From Verrucomicrobium sp. BvORR034 (GTDB taxonomy: Bacteria; Verrucomicrobiota; Verrucomicrobiia; Verrucomicrobiales; Verrucomicrobiaceae): DNA of 64,000 bases. This document shows, one piece after another, positions 1 to 7,585 of the stretch (positions within the stretch are counted from its first letter, which is position 1; each line of letters starts with the position of its first letter). A program made the position numbers and the translations under genes. Location: positions 62,001 through 126,000 of the forward strand of contig NZ_BATQ01000056.1 in the NCBI RefSeq assembly GCF_000739635.1, written 5' to 3'. Below the pieces are notes generated by a model. That model was given only the letters and a program-made list of their open reading frames with translations. It made no database searches and was not told the DNA's origin.

Positions 1-1
1 C

Positions 2-1729
2 AACTACCTCCTCGGAGTGGTGCTCTTCGAATCACAGCGGTTCGACGACTGCCGCCTCGCATTCCAGGAATTGATCAGCCTGAACAAGACTTCCGCCTAC
101 AAGGACGAGGCCGAGTACCGCATCGCGCTGAGCTACTTCTTCCAGAACGATTCGCAGAAGACTCGCAAAGCTCTGCGCGAATACATTGCTGGCAACGCCA
201 AGGGACAGTATCTCGTGGATGCCAAGTATCGTCTGGCGTTCATTGACTTCCAGGGCGGGGACAAGGGAGATGCCATGGAGCAGCTTGAGAAGCTGGTGGT
301 AGAAGCCCCGAACGATCAAAACGTGGGTCAGGTCTGGTCGCTTCTCGGCGACATCTACAGCCAGATGGTCGACGAGAGTGGCAAAATTGACTATACTGCC
401 AAATGTCTCGAGGCCTACCGCAATGCGGTGGACAAGGCCAAGACTGAGGACGTGCTCAACTATGCGATCGACGCTGCCACCAACCTGATGGTTGACAAGA
501 ACATGTGGAAAGAGCTGGCCCAGATGTGGTCCAGCTACTACCAGGCCAACAAAGATAAACCCTCTGCTCTCAAGGCCATTTACTGGATCACCCGTGGGGT
601 TGAGCGTGAAGCCAAGGCTCTGGAAAGCGAAGGCAAACCAGACAAGGCCAAGGAGAAACTGGACGAAGGTCGCAAACTGGTGGCCGGTGCAATGGCCCCA
701 CACCTTGGCAATCCCGCCAACGAGCAGGTGGAAGTGCTCATCCAGCAGCTTGTCACCATGATGGTGCCCAAGAAGCGTCCCCGCGCTGCGGCTCCCGCTA
801 CCAAGCCTGCAGCGGTGACGCCTGCTGACGCCACCAAGAAAGAAGGCGAAGCAGCTACCCCAGCCATGGCGGCGGATGCCAGCAAGGCAACCGACACCGC
901 CGCTGCGGCGACCCCGGCTCCCGCCCCTGGCCCGACGTTTGAGGAAGTGGAAACCGAATTCAAAAAGCTCATGACGCCACAAGGCGATGAGAGCCTGCTG
1001 AACGGCACCGCTGCAGCCCGTATCCTCTATGGCCGCGCCCTGATTGCCCGTGGTTTCCGGGATGTGGCCAAGTATGAGAACCTCATGAGCATCATTCCTG
1101 ATGCCGCAAAGATTGAGGAACTCAGCCCCCTGCTGCTGGCCGGCTTGGGCGAAATGCTGACCAAGAAGGGTGACACAGAAAAAGCCGCCGCCTGCTTCCA
1201 GCAGCTGCGTGCCAAGTATCCCAACAGTGAATTCGGTGACAAAGCCCCAGTGGGTCTGGGGGACATCGAGTTCAATAACAAGGAGTACCAGAAAGCCCTC
1301 GACCTCTACAACGAGGCCATTGAGAAGTATGCCTCCAGCTCCAGCATCCTTGAAGCAACGCTGGGCAAGGCCAAGGCTCTCCTGGCCTTGAAAAAGTACG
1401 ACGAAGCCGAGAAGGTCTTCACCACGATCCAGGCCACCAAGGAATGGCGCGGTGCCCACCCCGCCGCCCTGTTGGGGTTGGGTGAAGCCGCTGAGGCGAA
1501 GAAGGATCTCAAGAAGGCGGTGAGCTTCTACCAGCGCATCATCCTTGCCTATCGTCGCGACAAGGCCGTGCTTGCCCAGGCCTACCTTCGTGCTGCCAAG
1601 TGCTTCATCGAACTCAACGACAAGGAAAGTGCCCGGACGGTCCTCCAGCAGATGCTGGCCCAGAAGGACATCACGGAGTTCCCCGAATTCAACGAAGGCA
1701 AGGCCCTCCTGAGCAAGACCAGCAACTAA
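2..1729 (+). CDS. Tetratricopeptide-repeat protein, 5' end outside the window
   Basis: The reading frame is already open at base 2, so the N-terminus lies upstream of the window and about 575 residues are visible. The protein consists of degenerate TPR-like helical hairpins (patterns such as A-x-Y-R-x-A, Y-P-x-S and A-L-G-x-A-x-A) in two blocks. An Ala/Pro/Thr-rich linker at roughly residues 260-310 separates them. Such proteins usually act as periplasmic or membrane-associated scaffolds (compare YbgF/CpoB of Tol systems). It sits 15 bp upstream of a second TPR-like gene and then exbB/exbD genes, so a role in assembling that envelope motor is likely but inferred. No catalytic motif is seen. 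Confidence 0.7.
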   Translation, partial: NYLLGVVLFESQRFDDCRLAFQELISLNKTSAYKDEAEYRIALSYFFQNDSQKTRKALREYIAGNAKGQYLVDAKYRLAFIDFQGGDKGDAMEQLEKLVVEAPNDQNVGQVWSLLGDIYSQMVDESGKIDYTAKCLEAYRNAVDKAKTEDVLNYAIDAATNLMVDKNMWKELAQMWSSYYQANKDKPSALKAIYWITRGVEREAKALESEGKPDKAKEKLDEGRKLVAGAMAPHLGNPANEQVEVLIQQLVTMMVPKKRPRAAAPATKPAAVTPADATKKEGEAATPAMAADASKATDTAAAATPAPAPGPTFEEVETEFKKLMTPQGDESLLNGTAAARILYGRALIARGFRDVAKYENLMSIIPDAAKIEELSPLLLAGLGEMLTKKGDTEKAAACFQQLRAKYPNSEFGDKAPVGLGDIEFNNKEYQKALDLYNEAIEKYASSSSILEATLGKAKALLALKKYDEAEKVFTTIQATKEWRGAHPAALLGLGEAAEAKKDLKKAVSFYQRIILAYRRDKAVLAQAYLRAAKCFIELNDKESARTVLQQMLAQKDITEFPEFNEGKALLSKTSN

Positions 1730-1744
1730 TTTTCCTCTCGATCC

Positions 1745-2647
1745 ATGCTTTCATTCAAATCACTGTTGTTTCCGCTGGCTTGTATTGCTCTCGGTGCACC
1801 GGCGCTTCACGCCCAGGCGCTCGTGCTCAAGAACAACGACCGCATTCCCTTTGGCAGCTTTAGCGTCGAAGGAGGCAAGGTCAGCCGCACGATCAAGATG
1901 AGCAATGGTGCTGAGGCCAAGGCCAGCATCAACCTCACCGACATCGCCCGGCTGGAGTGGCCGGAAGTTCGCGAGGTGCTCGAAGCGCAGGCCATGCTGG
2001 GCGAAGGCAAGGCCAAGGAGGCCATTGAGGTGCTGGCGAAATCCAAGGAGTTCTTCAAACCCTTCAAGGCTATTCCCGGCAGCCCTTACAATGACATCTC
2101 GCTCGCCCACGTGGAAGCGTTGGATCAGGCAGGTGACTTTGATGCGTTGATTCGTGTGCTCCCTGAGGTGGAAGCCATGAAGTGGGATGATCAGAAGAAG
2201 CTGAAGGTGCGAATCCTGAAGCTCAACATGTCCCGCCGTACCTCGGGCGACCAGGATGCCATTCTGAGTCAGGCGGAAGACCTCTTGAAGGACACCCTTG
2301 ATGCAGAAATCTCCGCCCGGCTTTGGATGACCGTCGCAGAGATCCACACCCGGAAAGAGCGTTGGGAACCTGCGTTGATGGCCTACCTGCATGTGCCAGT
2401 GTTTTACGGCAGCCAGGCAGCTCTGGTGCCTCAGGCGGAACTTGCTGCCGCCCGCACCCTCACGAAGATGGAACGGTTCAAGGATGCCGTGGGTTTCTAC
2501 CAGCGCATTGCCGAAGCTTACCCCGGTTCCGAGACCGCTGAGACGGCCAAAAAAGAAATGGCCATCTACAACGGTCGTGAAAACAAGCCTGACCGGCCAG
2601 CAGCGGCTGGCGGCAAAGATTCCCCAACGAAAACTGAATCCAAGTAA
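1745..2647 (+). CDS. Secreted TPR-like protein of the exb operon
   Basis: A 300-residue protein with a clear signal peptide: a hydrophobic core at about residues 5-20, then A-L-H-A-Q, with predicted cleavage near residue 24. The mature part starts with a short beta-rich segment (residues 28-70) and continues with helical TPR-like repeats (for example Y-Q-R-I-A-E-A-Y-P-G-S near residue 258). A polar Lys/Pro tail ends it. It lies between the larger TPR gene and the ExbB gene, whose ATG overlaps this TAA stop by one base, so the three are probably one transcript. A periplasmic accessory role for the ExbB/ExbD motor is inferred. The specific family was not recognised. Confidence 0.65.
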   Translation: MLSFKSLLFPLACIALGAPALHAQALVLKNNDRIPFGSFSVEGGKVSRTIKMSNGAEAKASINLTDIARLEWPEVREVLEAQAMLGEGKAKEAIEVLAKSKEFFKPFKAIPGSPYNDISLAHVEALDQAGDFDALIRVLPEVEAMKWDDQKKLKVRILKLNMSRRTSGDQDAILSQAEDLLKDTLDAEISARLWMTVAEIHTRKERWEPALMAYLHVPVFYGSQAALVPQAELAAARTLTKMERFKDAVGFYQRIAEAYPGSETAETAKKEMAIYNGRENKPDRPAAAGGKDSPTKTESK

Positions 2648-3540
2648 TGCAACGTCAAACCATGTATAATCTGCCCATGCACATCACACGCTCCCGCTTG
2701 AAACTTAGGCTTGGCCGCCTGTTGGTCTGCGCCACCCTCGCGTTCGGTGGTTTGCAGTTTGGTATCTCGGCACTTCATGCGCAGGACGCCGCAGCTCCTG
2801 CGGAAGGCGCATCGACGGCACCGATCGTGCATAAGAAGTCCATGCTCGACAAGTTCAAGGAAGGCGGCTGGGTCATGTACCCCATTCTCGGCTTCTCCGT
2901 GTTGACCATCTGGCTTTCGACCGACCTCTGGATCCGCACCGGTAAGAAGAAACTCGCTCCCGACGCTCACGTGAACGGGGCAAAGGACCTCTTCCGTATG
3001 GGGGACTACGTGGGTGCCTACCAGCACTGCAAGAACAACCCCTCCGCCTTCAGCGACACGGTGCGCGTCTCCCTGAGCTTCATTGGGGACGGCCAGCACG
3101 CCACGGAAGACGCCATGATGGGTGAACTCAACAAGTTCAACGCCGCCACGACCACCCGAATCAACTACCTTTCCGTTATCGGTGTGTGCACTCCGATGGT
3201 AGGGCTGCTTGGTACGGTGACGGGCATGGTGACCGCGTTCGAACACCTCGGTGCTGCTGGCGTGGGCGACCCCTCCGGTCTCTCCGCGGCCATCGGTGAA
3301 GTGTTGATCGCGACGGCCTCCGGTCTGGCCATCGCTATTCCTGCTTTCATGATGTTCTACGTGCTTCGCAACCGTCTTCAGGGTTCGATCCACTATTGCC
3401 AGGACATCGTGGTGAGCCTCTTCCGCAAAATGCCTTACGATGACCTTAAGGATTGCCATGTGGGTGAAGAAGAATTCTTCGCCGCCCGGCCAAACTGGGT
3501 GTCTGACGAAGATGCCGCTGCGGCAGCGCTTCCCGCGTAA
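2647..3540 (+). CDS. exbB: MotA/TolQ/ExbB proton-channel family protein
   Basis: Predicted channel subunit of a proton-driven envelope motor (ExbB/TolQ/MotA family). Three membrane helices are visible at about residues 73-97, 173-200 and 217-242. The family-typical G-L-L-G-T-V-x-G motif lies in the second, followed by a region like G-I-G-x-A-L and then A-T-A-S-G-L-A-I-A-I-P in the third. An extra N-terminal signal peptide (to H-A-Q near residue 46) is a feature of many Verrucomicrobia and Planctomycetes homologues and is absent from E. coli ExbB. The start could be 2647, 2662 or 2677; none has a good Shine-Dalgarno sequence, and 2677 gives the most compact signal peptide. Downstream are three ExbD-like genes. 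Confidence 0.85.
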   Translation: MQRQTMYNLPMHITRSRLKLRLGRLLVCATLAFGGLQFGISALHAQDAAAPAEGASTAPIVHKKSMLDKFKEGGWVMYPILGFSVLTIWLSTDLWIRTGKKKLAPDAHVNGAKDLFRMGDYVGAYQHCKNNPSAFSDTVRVSLSFIGDGQHATEDAMMGELNKFNAATTTRINYLSVIGVCTPMVGLLGTVTGMVTAFEHLGAAGVGDPSGLSAAIGEVLIATASGLAIAIPAFMMFYVLRNRLQGSIHYCQDIVVSLFRKMPYDDLKDCHVGEEEFFAARPNWVSDEDAAAAALPA

Positions 3541-3632
3541 TGCATCATTGATACAAGCACTTGCTTCAGGGGCTTCGGCCCCTGTCATCTTCTGAGATTG
3601 TCAGTCAGTTAAACCCTTACCTTTTTAACACT

Positions 3633-4067
3633 ATGGGCGGCGGCGGCGGCAGTATGGAGAGCGGCGAACCGGAGTTTCAAATTGCTCCGATGATCGACTG
3701 TCTTCTTGTCTTGCTCATTTTCTTCATGAGCATCACCACGGCGGAAGTGCTGCAACTGGACAAAGACATCCAGTTGCCGGCAGCTCCCGAGGCCAAGAAG
3801 AAGGAGAAAAGCAAGATGTCGGAAGGGGCTCTGAACGTGAAGTGGAATCCCAAGACCCAAAAGGGGGAGATCAACTTCGAAGGAAAGACCTACGACGACG
3901 TCAGTGCGCTTGTGGAGGTGCTGAAGGGGAAGAAGGCCAACGCGTCTGACTACCGCATCATTATTCGCGGCGATCGGCGTCTTCCCGCAGTGGAAATCCA
4001 GCGCACCATGAGTGTGTTGGGTGAAGCTGGCATGGATGATCTGGCCTTCTCGGCCTTGAACCAGTAA
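3633..4067 (+). CDS. exbD: ExbD/TolR family biopolymer transport protein (copy 1)
   Basis: A 144-residue single-span protein of the ExbD/TolR family, the proton-responsive partner of ExbB. The pattern A-P-M-I-D-C-L-L places the essential membrane aspartate at D22. The following hydrophobic helix ends in F-F-M-S, and a periplasmic domain of about 100 residues follows. The start at 3633 was preferred over the in-frame 3561 because it gives a short glycine-rich cytoplasmic tail, as in the family. This copy is more divergent from the next two copies (M-x-x-x-T-T-A-E-V after the helix), so it may have a distinct role in the motor. It lies 92 bp after exbB. Confidence 0.83.
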   Translation: MGGGGGSMESGEPEFQIAPMIDCLLVLLIFFMSITTAEVLQLDKDIQLPAAPEAKKKEKSKMSEGALNVKWNPKTQKGEINFEGKTYDDVSALVEVLKGKKANASDYRIIIRGDRRLPAVEIQRTMSVLGEAGMDDLAFSALNQ

Positions 4068-4095
4068 CTTTAAGAGCCAATCTCACTCATCCATT

Positions 4096-4566
4096 ATGAG
4101 CGGTAGTAGCAAGGGTCGAAAACAAATCGAAGTGGAGCAGATCGGGACGGGCTTCCAGATCGCTCCGATGATCGACGTGGTGTTCGTGATCATGCTTTTC
4201 TTCATGGTCATGGCGAACAGCGTGAAAGTGGAGCATGAGCTGAAAACCGCCCTGCCCGGCGCGGTGACAGCGAACAAGGTCGAGGCAGAGACGCCTCCGG
4301 ATGAGATCTTGATCGCCATCTCAGAGGACGGCGCTGTTTCCATGAATGATGAGGAGTTTGATTCCGCCACGGATGCCAAGCTCCCGTCCCTTACGGACAG
4401 CCTTATCAGACTTCGCAAGGATGCAGACCTCCGTAACAACAAGGTGCTCGTCACCCTGCAAACGGAAGAGCAGACCAAGTATGAGCGCATCATCCAGGTG
4501 ATGAATGCCCTGGCTGCAGCCAAGATCGCCAACGTGACCTTCACCGTCGGCTCGGAAGAGCTTTAA
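4096..4566 (+). CDS. ExbD/TolR family biopolymer transport protein (copy 2)
   Basis: A 156-residue ExbD/TolR-type protein. F-Q-I-A-P-M-I-D-V-V-F puts the conserved membrane aspartate at D27. The helix is followed by M-V-M-A-N-S-V-K-V-E-H-E-L-K-T and a periplasmic domain ending in T-F-T-V-G-S-E-E-L. It starts 28 bp after copy 1 and is followed by a strong terminator at 4609-4645, so it probably closes the first transcription unit. It is much closer in sequence to copy 3 than to copy 1, which points to a local duplication. Confidence 0.83.
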   Translation: MSGSSKGRKQIEVEQIGTGFQIAPMIDVVFVIMLFFMVMANSVKVEHELKTALPGAVTANKVEAETPPDEILIAISEDGAVSMNDEEFDSATDAKLPSLTDSLIRLRKDADLRNNKVLVTLQTEEQTKYERIIQVMNALAAAKIANVTFTVGSEEL

Positions 4567-4608
4567 GGGAGTTCACGAGAGGAGACTGCTCCAAGTATTA
4601 TTCAGTTC

Positions 4609-4645
4609 AGACCCACCCTGTCTCGATCAGGGTGGGTCTTTTTTT
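4609..4645 (+). terminator. Intrinsic terminator after exbD copy 2
   Basis: A perfect 12-bp stem (AGACCCACCCTG paired with CAGGGTGGGTCT) with a 7-nt loop, followed directly by a run of seven T. It ends the TPR-TPR-exbB-exbD-exbD unit, so the third exbD and the toroid genes must have their own promoter or rely on read-through. Confidence 0.9.
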
Positions 4646-4818
4646 GGGACTTGCTCCAAGAAGGGCGATCCTGCGTTGGATTGGGCACCATTGTGACCGC
4701 CCGCTGAGTGGTTCTTTCTTGCAGGCATGGAGAAAATCTGGTGAAATCCCAGCGAAACCGAAGCGTGCCCAATCTCTTGGTCGTGCCTCAAACTTCAAAG
4801 CTTGACCCTTCGTTCACC

Positions 4819-5277
4819 ATGAGCAGTTCCCATGGCCGCAAGCAGATAGCATCGGAGATGATGGGAACGGGCTTCCAGATCGCCCCGATGATCGATGTGG
4901 TGTTTGTGATCATGCTCTTCTTCATGGTCATGGCCAACAGCGTGAAGGTGGAGCATGAACTGAAGACCGTTCTGCCTGGGCCGCCCAGCAAGCTCATGCC
5001 CGAACCGGCAGATGAATTGCGGATCGAAATCGCTGAGGACGGGGCGGTACTGATGAACGATGAAGAGTTCGATTCGGCTTCCGATGCCAAGCTTCCAACG
5101 CTGACAGCCAATCTTATCCGGCTCAAGAAAGATGCTGATTTCCGCAACGAGCGGGTGGTCGTGACGCTTCAGTCAGAGGAGCAGGCAAAGTATGAGCGCA
5201 TCATCCAGGTGATGAATGCCCTGGCTGCGGCCAAGATTGCCTCCGTGACGTTTACCATCGGATCTGAAGAGTTCTGA
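4819..5277 (+). CDS. ExbD/TolR family biopolymer transport protein (copy 3)
   Basis: A 152-residue ExbD/TolR-type protein with the membrane aspartate at D26 in A-P-M-I-D-V-V-F. It is strikingly similar to copy 2 through the membrane helix, the D-E-E-F-D-S-A segment and the C-terminal Q-V-M-N-A-L-A-A-A-K-I-A block, and differs mainly in residues 45-65. The start at 4819 matches the start of copy 2 in alignment; the frame is open further upstream, but that part has no counterpart. It sits beyond the terminator at 4609-4645 and upstream of the toroid genes, suggesting a separately regulated variant subunit. Confidence 0.82.
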   Translation: MSSSHGRKQIASEMMGTGFQIAPMIDVVFVIMLFFMVMANSVKVEHELKTVLPGPPSKLMPEPADELRIEIAEDGAVLMNDEEFDSASDAKLPTLTANLIRLKKDADFRNERVVVTLQSEEQAKYERIIQVMNALAAAKIASVTFTIGSEEF

Positions 5278-5631
5278 ACGGGGTGGGGGATTTTGATCTG
5301 ATTTGATGTCGAACGAGCTGCCTGAATTTCAAGTCGGCGGTGTTCCGTTCGCAGGTTCAAACCTTTGCTGGAGCTGCTACGGACGGACTGAGGCAAACTA
5401 AAGTTTGACCTACGAGCAGAGCCTGATCGGGCCTCCCCACGCATGGTCGTGCTTCAGTAGGCTCGTTTCTTCTTGTGAACAGATGCAGGTTTCGAAGTCA
5501 TATTTGGACAAAATGCGTCCACATTGTTTGATGCATCTTGCGTGGATGGATAAAAATTGATCTAATTTGGGGAACGTTCTTGCTCGCGGGTGGTGCACAG
5601 AGTGCCGCGGCAGGCTCCAGCCGACTTCCTC
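5278..5631 (+). other. Intergenic region, 354 bp, no gene seen
   Basis: There is no convincing reading frame. The segment 5480-5580 is AT-richer than its surroundings (runs such as ATATTTGGACAAAATG and GATAAAAATTGATC) and is the most likely place for a promoter of the two toroid genes. No clear -35/-10 pair could be assigned. Confidence 0.4.
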
Positions 5632-7395
5632 ATGAATCCTGCATCCACATCCCACCCCTTGCCTGCTCTCGAAGTCGACAAGCCGGCCCCGCTTCCATCT
5701 CCCACGACGGGCAGCGCCTCCGTGCCGTTGGTACAGATTCAATCTTTGGACCCCACGGCCCCTACAGGGTCCCAGCCGGTGCAGATCCCCCAGTACGAAC
5801 AGGCGGCTCCTGCGTACCAGCATGACGTTCCCCAGCAGATCCACCAATTCGAGGCGCCGCACTTTCATGCGCCGATCGCCCCTCCGGTAAAGAAGAACAT
5901 CTTTGCCCAGTATTGGCGCAAGGCGGGCGGCGGATCCTTCATGATCAGTCTGCTCATCCATGCCGGATTGCTCATCGGAGCCTACTTCCTGGTGGAGACG
6001 ATCGTCACGGAGAACAAAGTGGACTTCCTTCCCGGCGGTGGCAGCAAGCAGGGGGCTGAGGCCAACCAGCAGCTGGCGCAGACCGTGCAGAACAAGAAGC
6101 GCAGCTCCCTGAACAAGAGCACCCCCATGAAAAAGGTGGTGAGCACGAGTGCCAACGCCGCGATCGCGCTCAATGACGTGCCGATGGAATCCATCGACAT
6201 GCCGGAGATGGGGAGCCTGATGGGCGGTTCCATGGGCAGCGGCGGATTTGGTTCCGGCGGCGCAGGTGGCGGATTTGGCAAGGGCATCGGCATGGGTGGG
6301 CAGTCTGGCTTCGTGAGCCTGCCTCCGACGTTGAAAAGCCGTTGCAGCACGGCCGAGCGTCTCCAGAAGCTCAAGGAGAGCGGTGGGGTGGCCGAGTGTG
6401 AAAAGGCGGTCAGCACCGCCTTGGAATATCTCAAGAGCAAGCAAAAGGCGGATGGATCCTGGGGCACCAACAACAAGGGGGCCATGACCGGTTTTGCCTT
6501 GCTCTGCTACTTGGGCCGCTGTGAGACTCCAGATTCTCCCTTCTACGGGGAGAACGTCATGAAGGGTATCATGTTCCTGATCGAGACGCAGAAGAAGCAT
6601 CCACAGAAACTGTTCTCCCAAGCCACTGCCGGCAATGGCCCGGTGTATGAGCATGGGATTGCGACCTACGCTCTGGGTGAGATGTACACCCTGGCTCGTA
6701 TGGGCAGCAAATCGCTGCCGGGCATGCGTGAGGCTTTCGAAGAAGGCGTGAAAGTGATCATCGACAATCAGCAGAAGGGCGGGAGCTGGGTGTACGACCA
6801 GTCCACGGGATTCTATTCCCCCAGCCGCGAAGACCTCTCCGTGACAGGCTGGCAGTACCAGGCGCTCAAGGCGGCCAAACTGACCAATCTGAAAATCAAC
6901 GGATTGCATTCCTCGATCGACAAGACGGTGGAGTATTTGGAAGGCAAGCAGACGAAGGATGGGGGCATCGGTGGTACCAACCGGGAATCCCACTACAATC
7001 AGTGGAATCTGACGGGTGCAGGGGCCCTCGGCCTGCAGACTCTGGGCAATGGGAAGAAATCCCAGATCAAGAAAGCCATCGACTTTTCCTACGAACTCTA
7101 CAAAAAGGAGCCCCCGCTCTGGTCAGATGGGAACAGCCAGCTTCTCTATACTTGGTACTATTACCAGCAGGCCTTCTTCCAGGCTGGTGGAGAAGAGTGG
7201 GACTACTGGAACAAGGCCGTCTTGCCACAACTCCTTCAAAATCAGAACAAAGATGGAAGCTGGACACACAAAAGTGCGGCTGCGGGCGGGGACAATGTCT
7301 ATTCCACTGCGCTGTGCACGTTGATGCTGGAGGTTTACTACCGCTATTTGAAGGTGGCAGATCGCGAATCATCCTCCCTCTTTGACCGCAAATAG
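5632..7395 (+). CDS. TonB-like transmembrane protein with alpha/alpha-toroid (prenyltransferase/squalene-oxidase repeat) domain, copy 1
   Basis: A 587-residue protein. Residues 1-100 are Pro/Gln-rich and presumably cytoplasmic. Residues 102-124 form one membrane helix containing S106-L-L-I-H110, the same S-x3-H spacing found in the TonB membrane anchor that engages ExbB/ExbD. A basic linker and a glycine-rich segment (197-225) follow, then residues 255-575 hold toroid repeats of the prenyltransferase/squalene-cyclase type (K-A-D-G-S-W-G, T-K-D-G-G-I-G-G, N-K-D-G-S-W). The cyclase acid motif D-x-D-D was not seen, so the toroid is probably a binding rather than a catalytic domain. The start at 5632 was chosen because its paralogue begins with the same ATGAATCC. 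Likely an output arm of the ExbB/ExbD motor (inference). Confidence 0.75.
   Translation: MNPASTSHPLPALEVDKPAPLPSPTTGSASVPLVQIQSLDPTAPTGSQPVQIPQYEQAAPAYQHDVPQQIHQFEAPHFHAPIAPPVKKNIFAQYWRKAGGGSFMISLLIHAGLLIGAYFLVETIVTENKVDFLPGGGSKQGAEANQQLAQTVQNKKRSSLNKSTPMKKVVSTSANAAIALNDVPMESIDMPEMGSLMGGSMGSGGFGSGGAGGGFGKGIGMGGQSGFVSLPPTLKSRCSTAERLQKLKESGGVAECEKAVSTALEYLKSKQKADGSWGTNNKGAMTGFALLCYLGRCETPDSPFYGENVMKGIMFLIETQKKHPQKLFSQATAGNGPVYEHGIATYALGEMYTLARMGSKSLPGMREAFEEGVKVIIDNQQKGGSWVYDQSTGFYSPSREDLSVTGWQYQALKAAKLTNLKINGLHSSIDKTVEYLEGKQTKDGGIGGTNRESHYNQWNLTGAGALGLQTLGNGKKSQIKKAIDFSYELYKKEPPLWSDGNSQLLYTWYYYQQAFFQAGGEEWDYWNKAVLPQLLQNQNKDGSWTHKSAAAGGDNVYSTALCTLMLEVYYRYLKVADRESSSLFDRK
5709..6441 (+). repeat. 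Long direct repeat, copy A (5' half of toroid gene 1)
   Basis: About 733 bp are nearly identical to 7651-8383 (offset 1942 bp), with only a small number of mostly synonymous differences seen by eye. Identity begins at GGGCAGCGCC and falls off sharply after AAGAGCAAGCA. It covers the N-terminal arm, the membrane helix and the linker but not the toroid body. Confidence 0.9.
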
Positions 7396-7585
7396 GCATC
7401 AAGGTGAATGGGTAGATTTTGACCGGATGGCGAGATATTACTTGTCTTTGAGTCTAAGAAATGGTCGGCTCGAAGGGTTGAACTTTTGGGTGGGATAGGA
7501 ATTGAGCAGCTTTTTTCTGCGAAAGACCAAGAACTGCCCGACTTGCCCGTCATCACTTGTGACAGGCAACGCCGACTCCTCTGCC

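Noticed and set aside
32-1459. Long open frame (475 codons) on the minus strand
   Set aside because: It lies fully antisense to the TPR protein, has low-complexity composition and no family features; a codon-bias shadow.
5410-6993. Minus-strand open frame of 527 codons (and the similar one at 7553-9373)
   Set aside because: Antisense to the duplicated toroid genes; the two resemble each other only because the plus-strand genes are duplicates.
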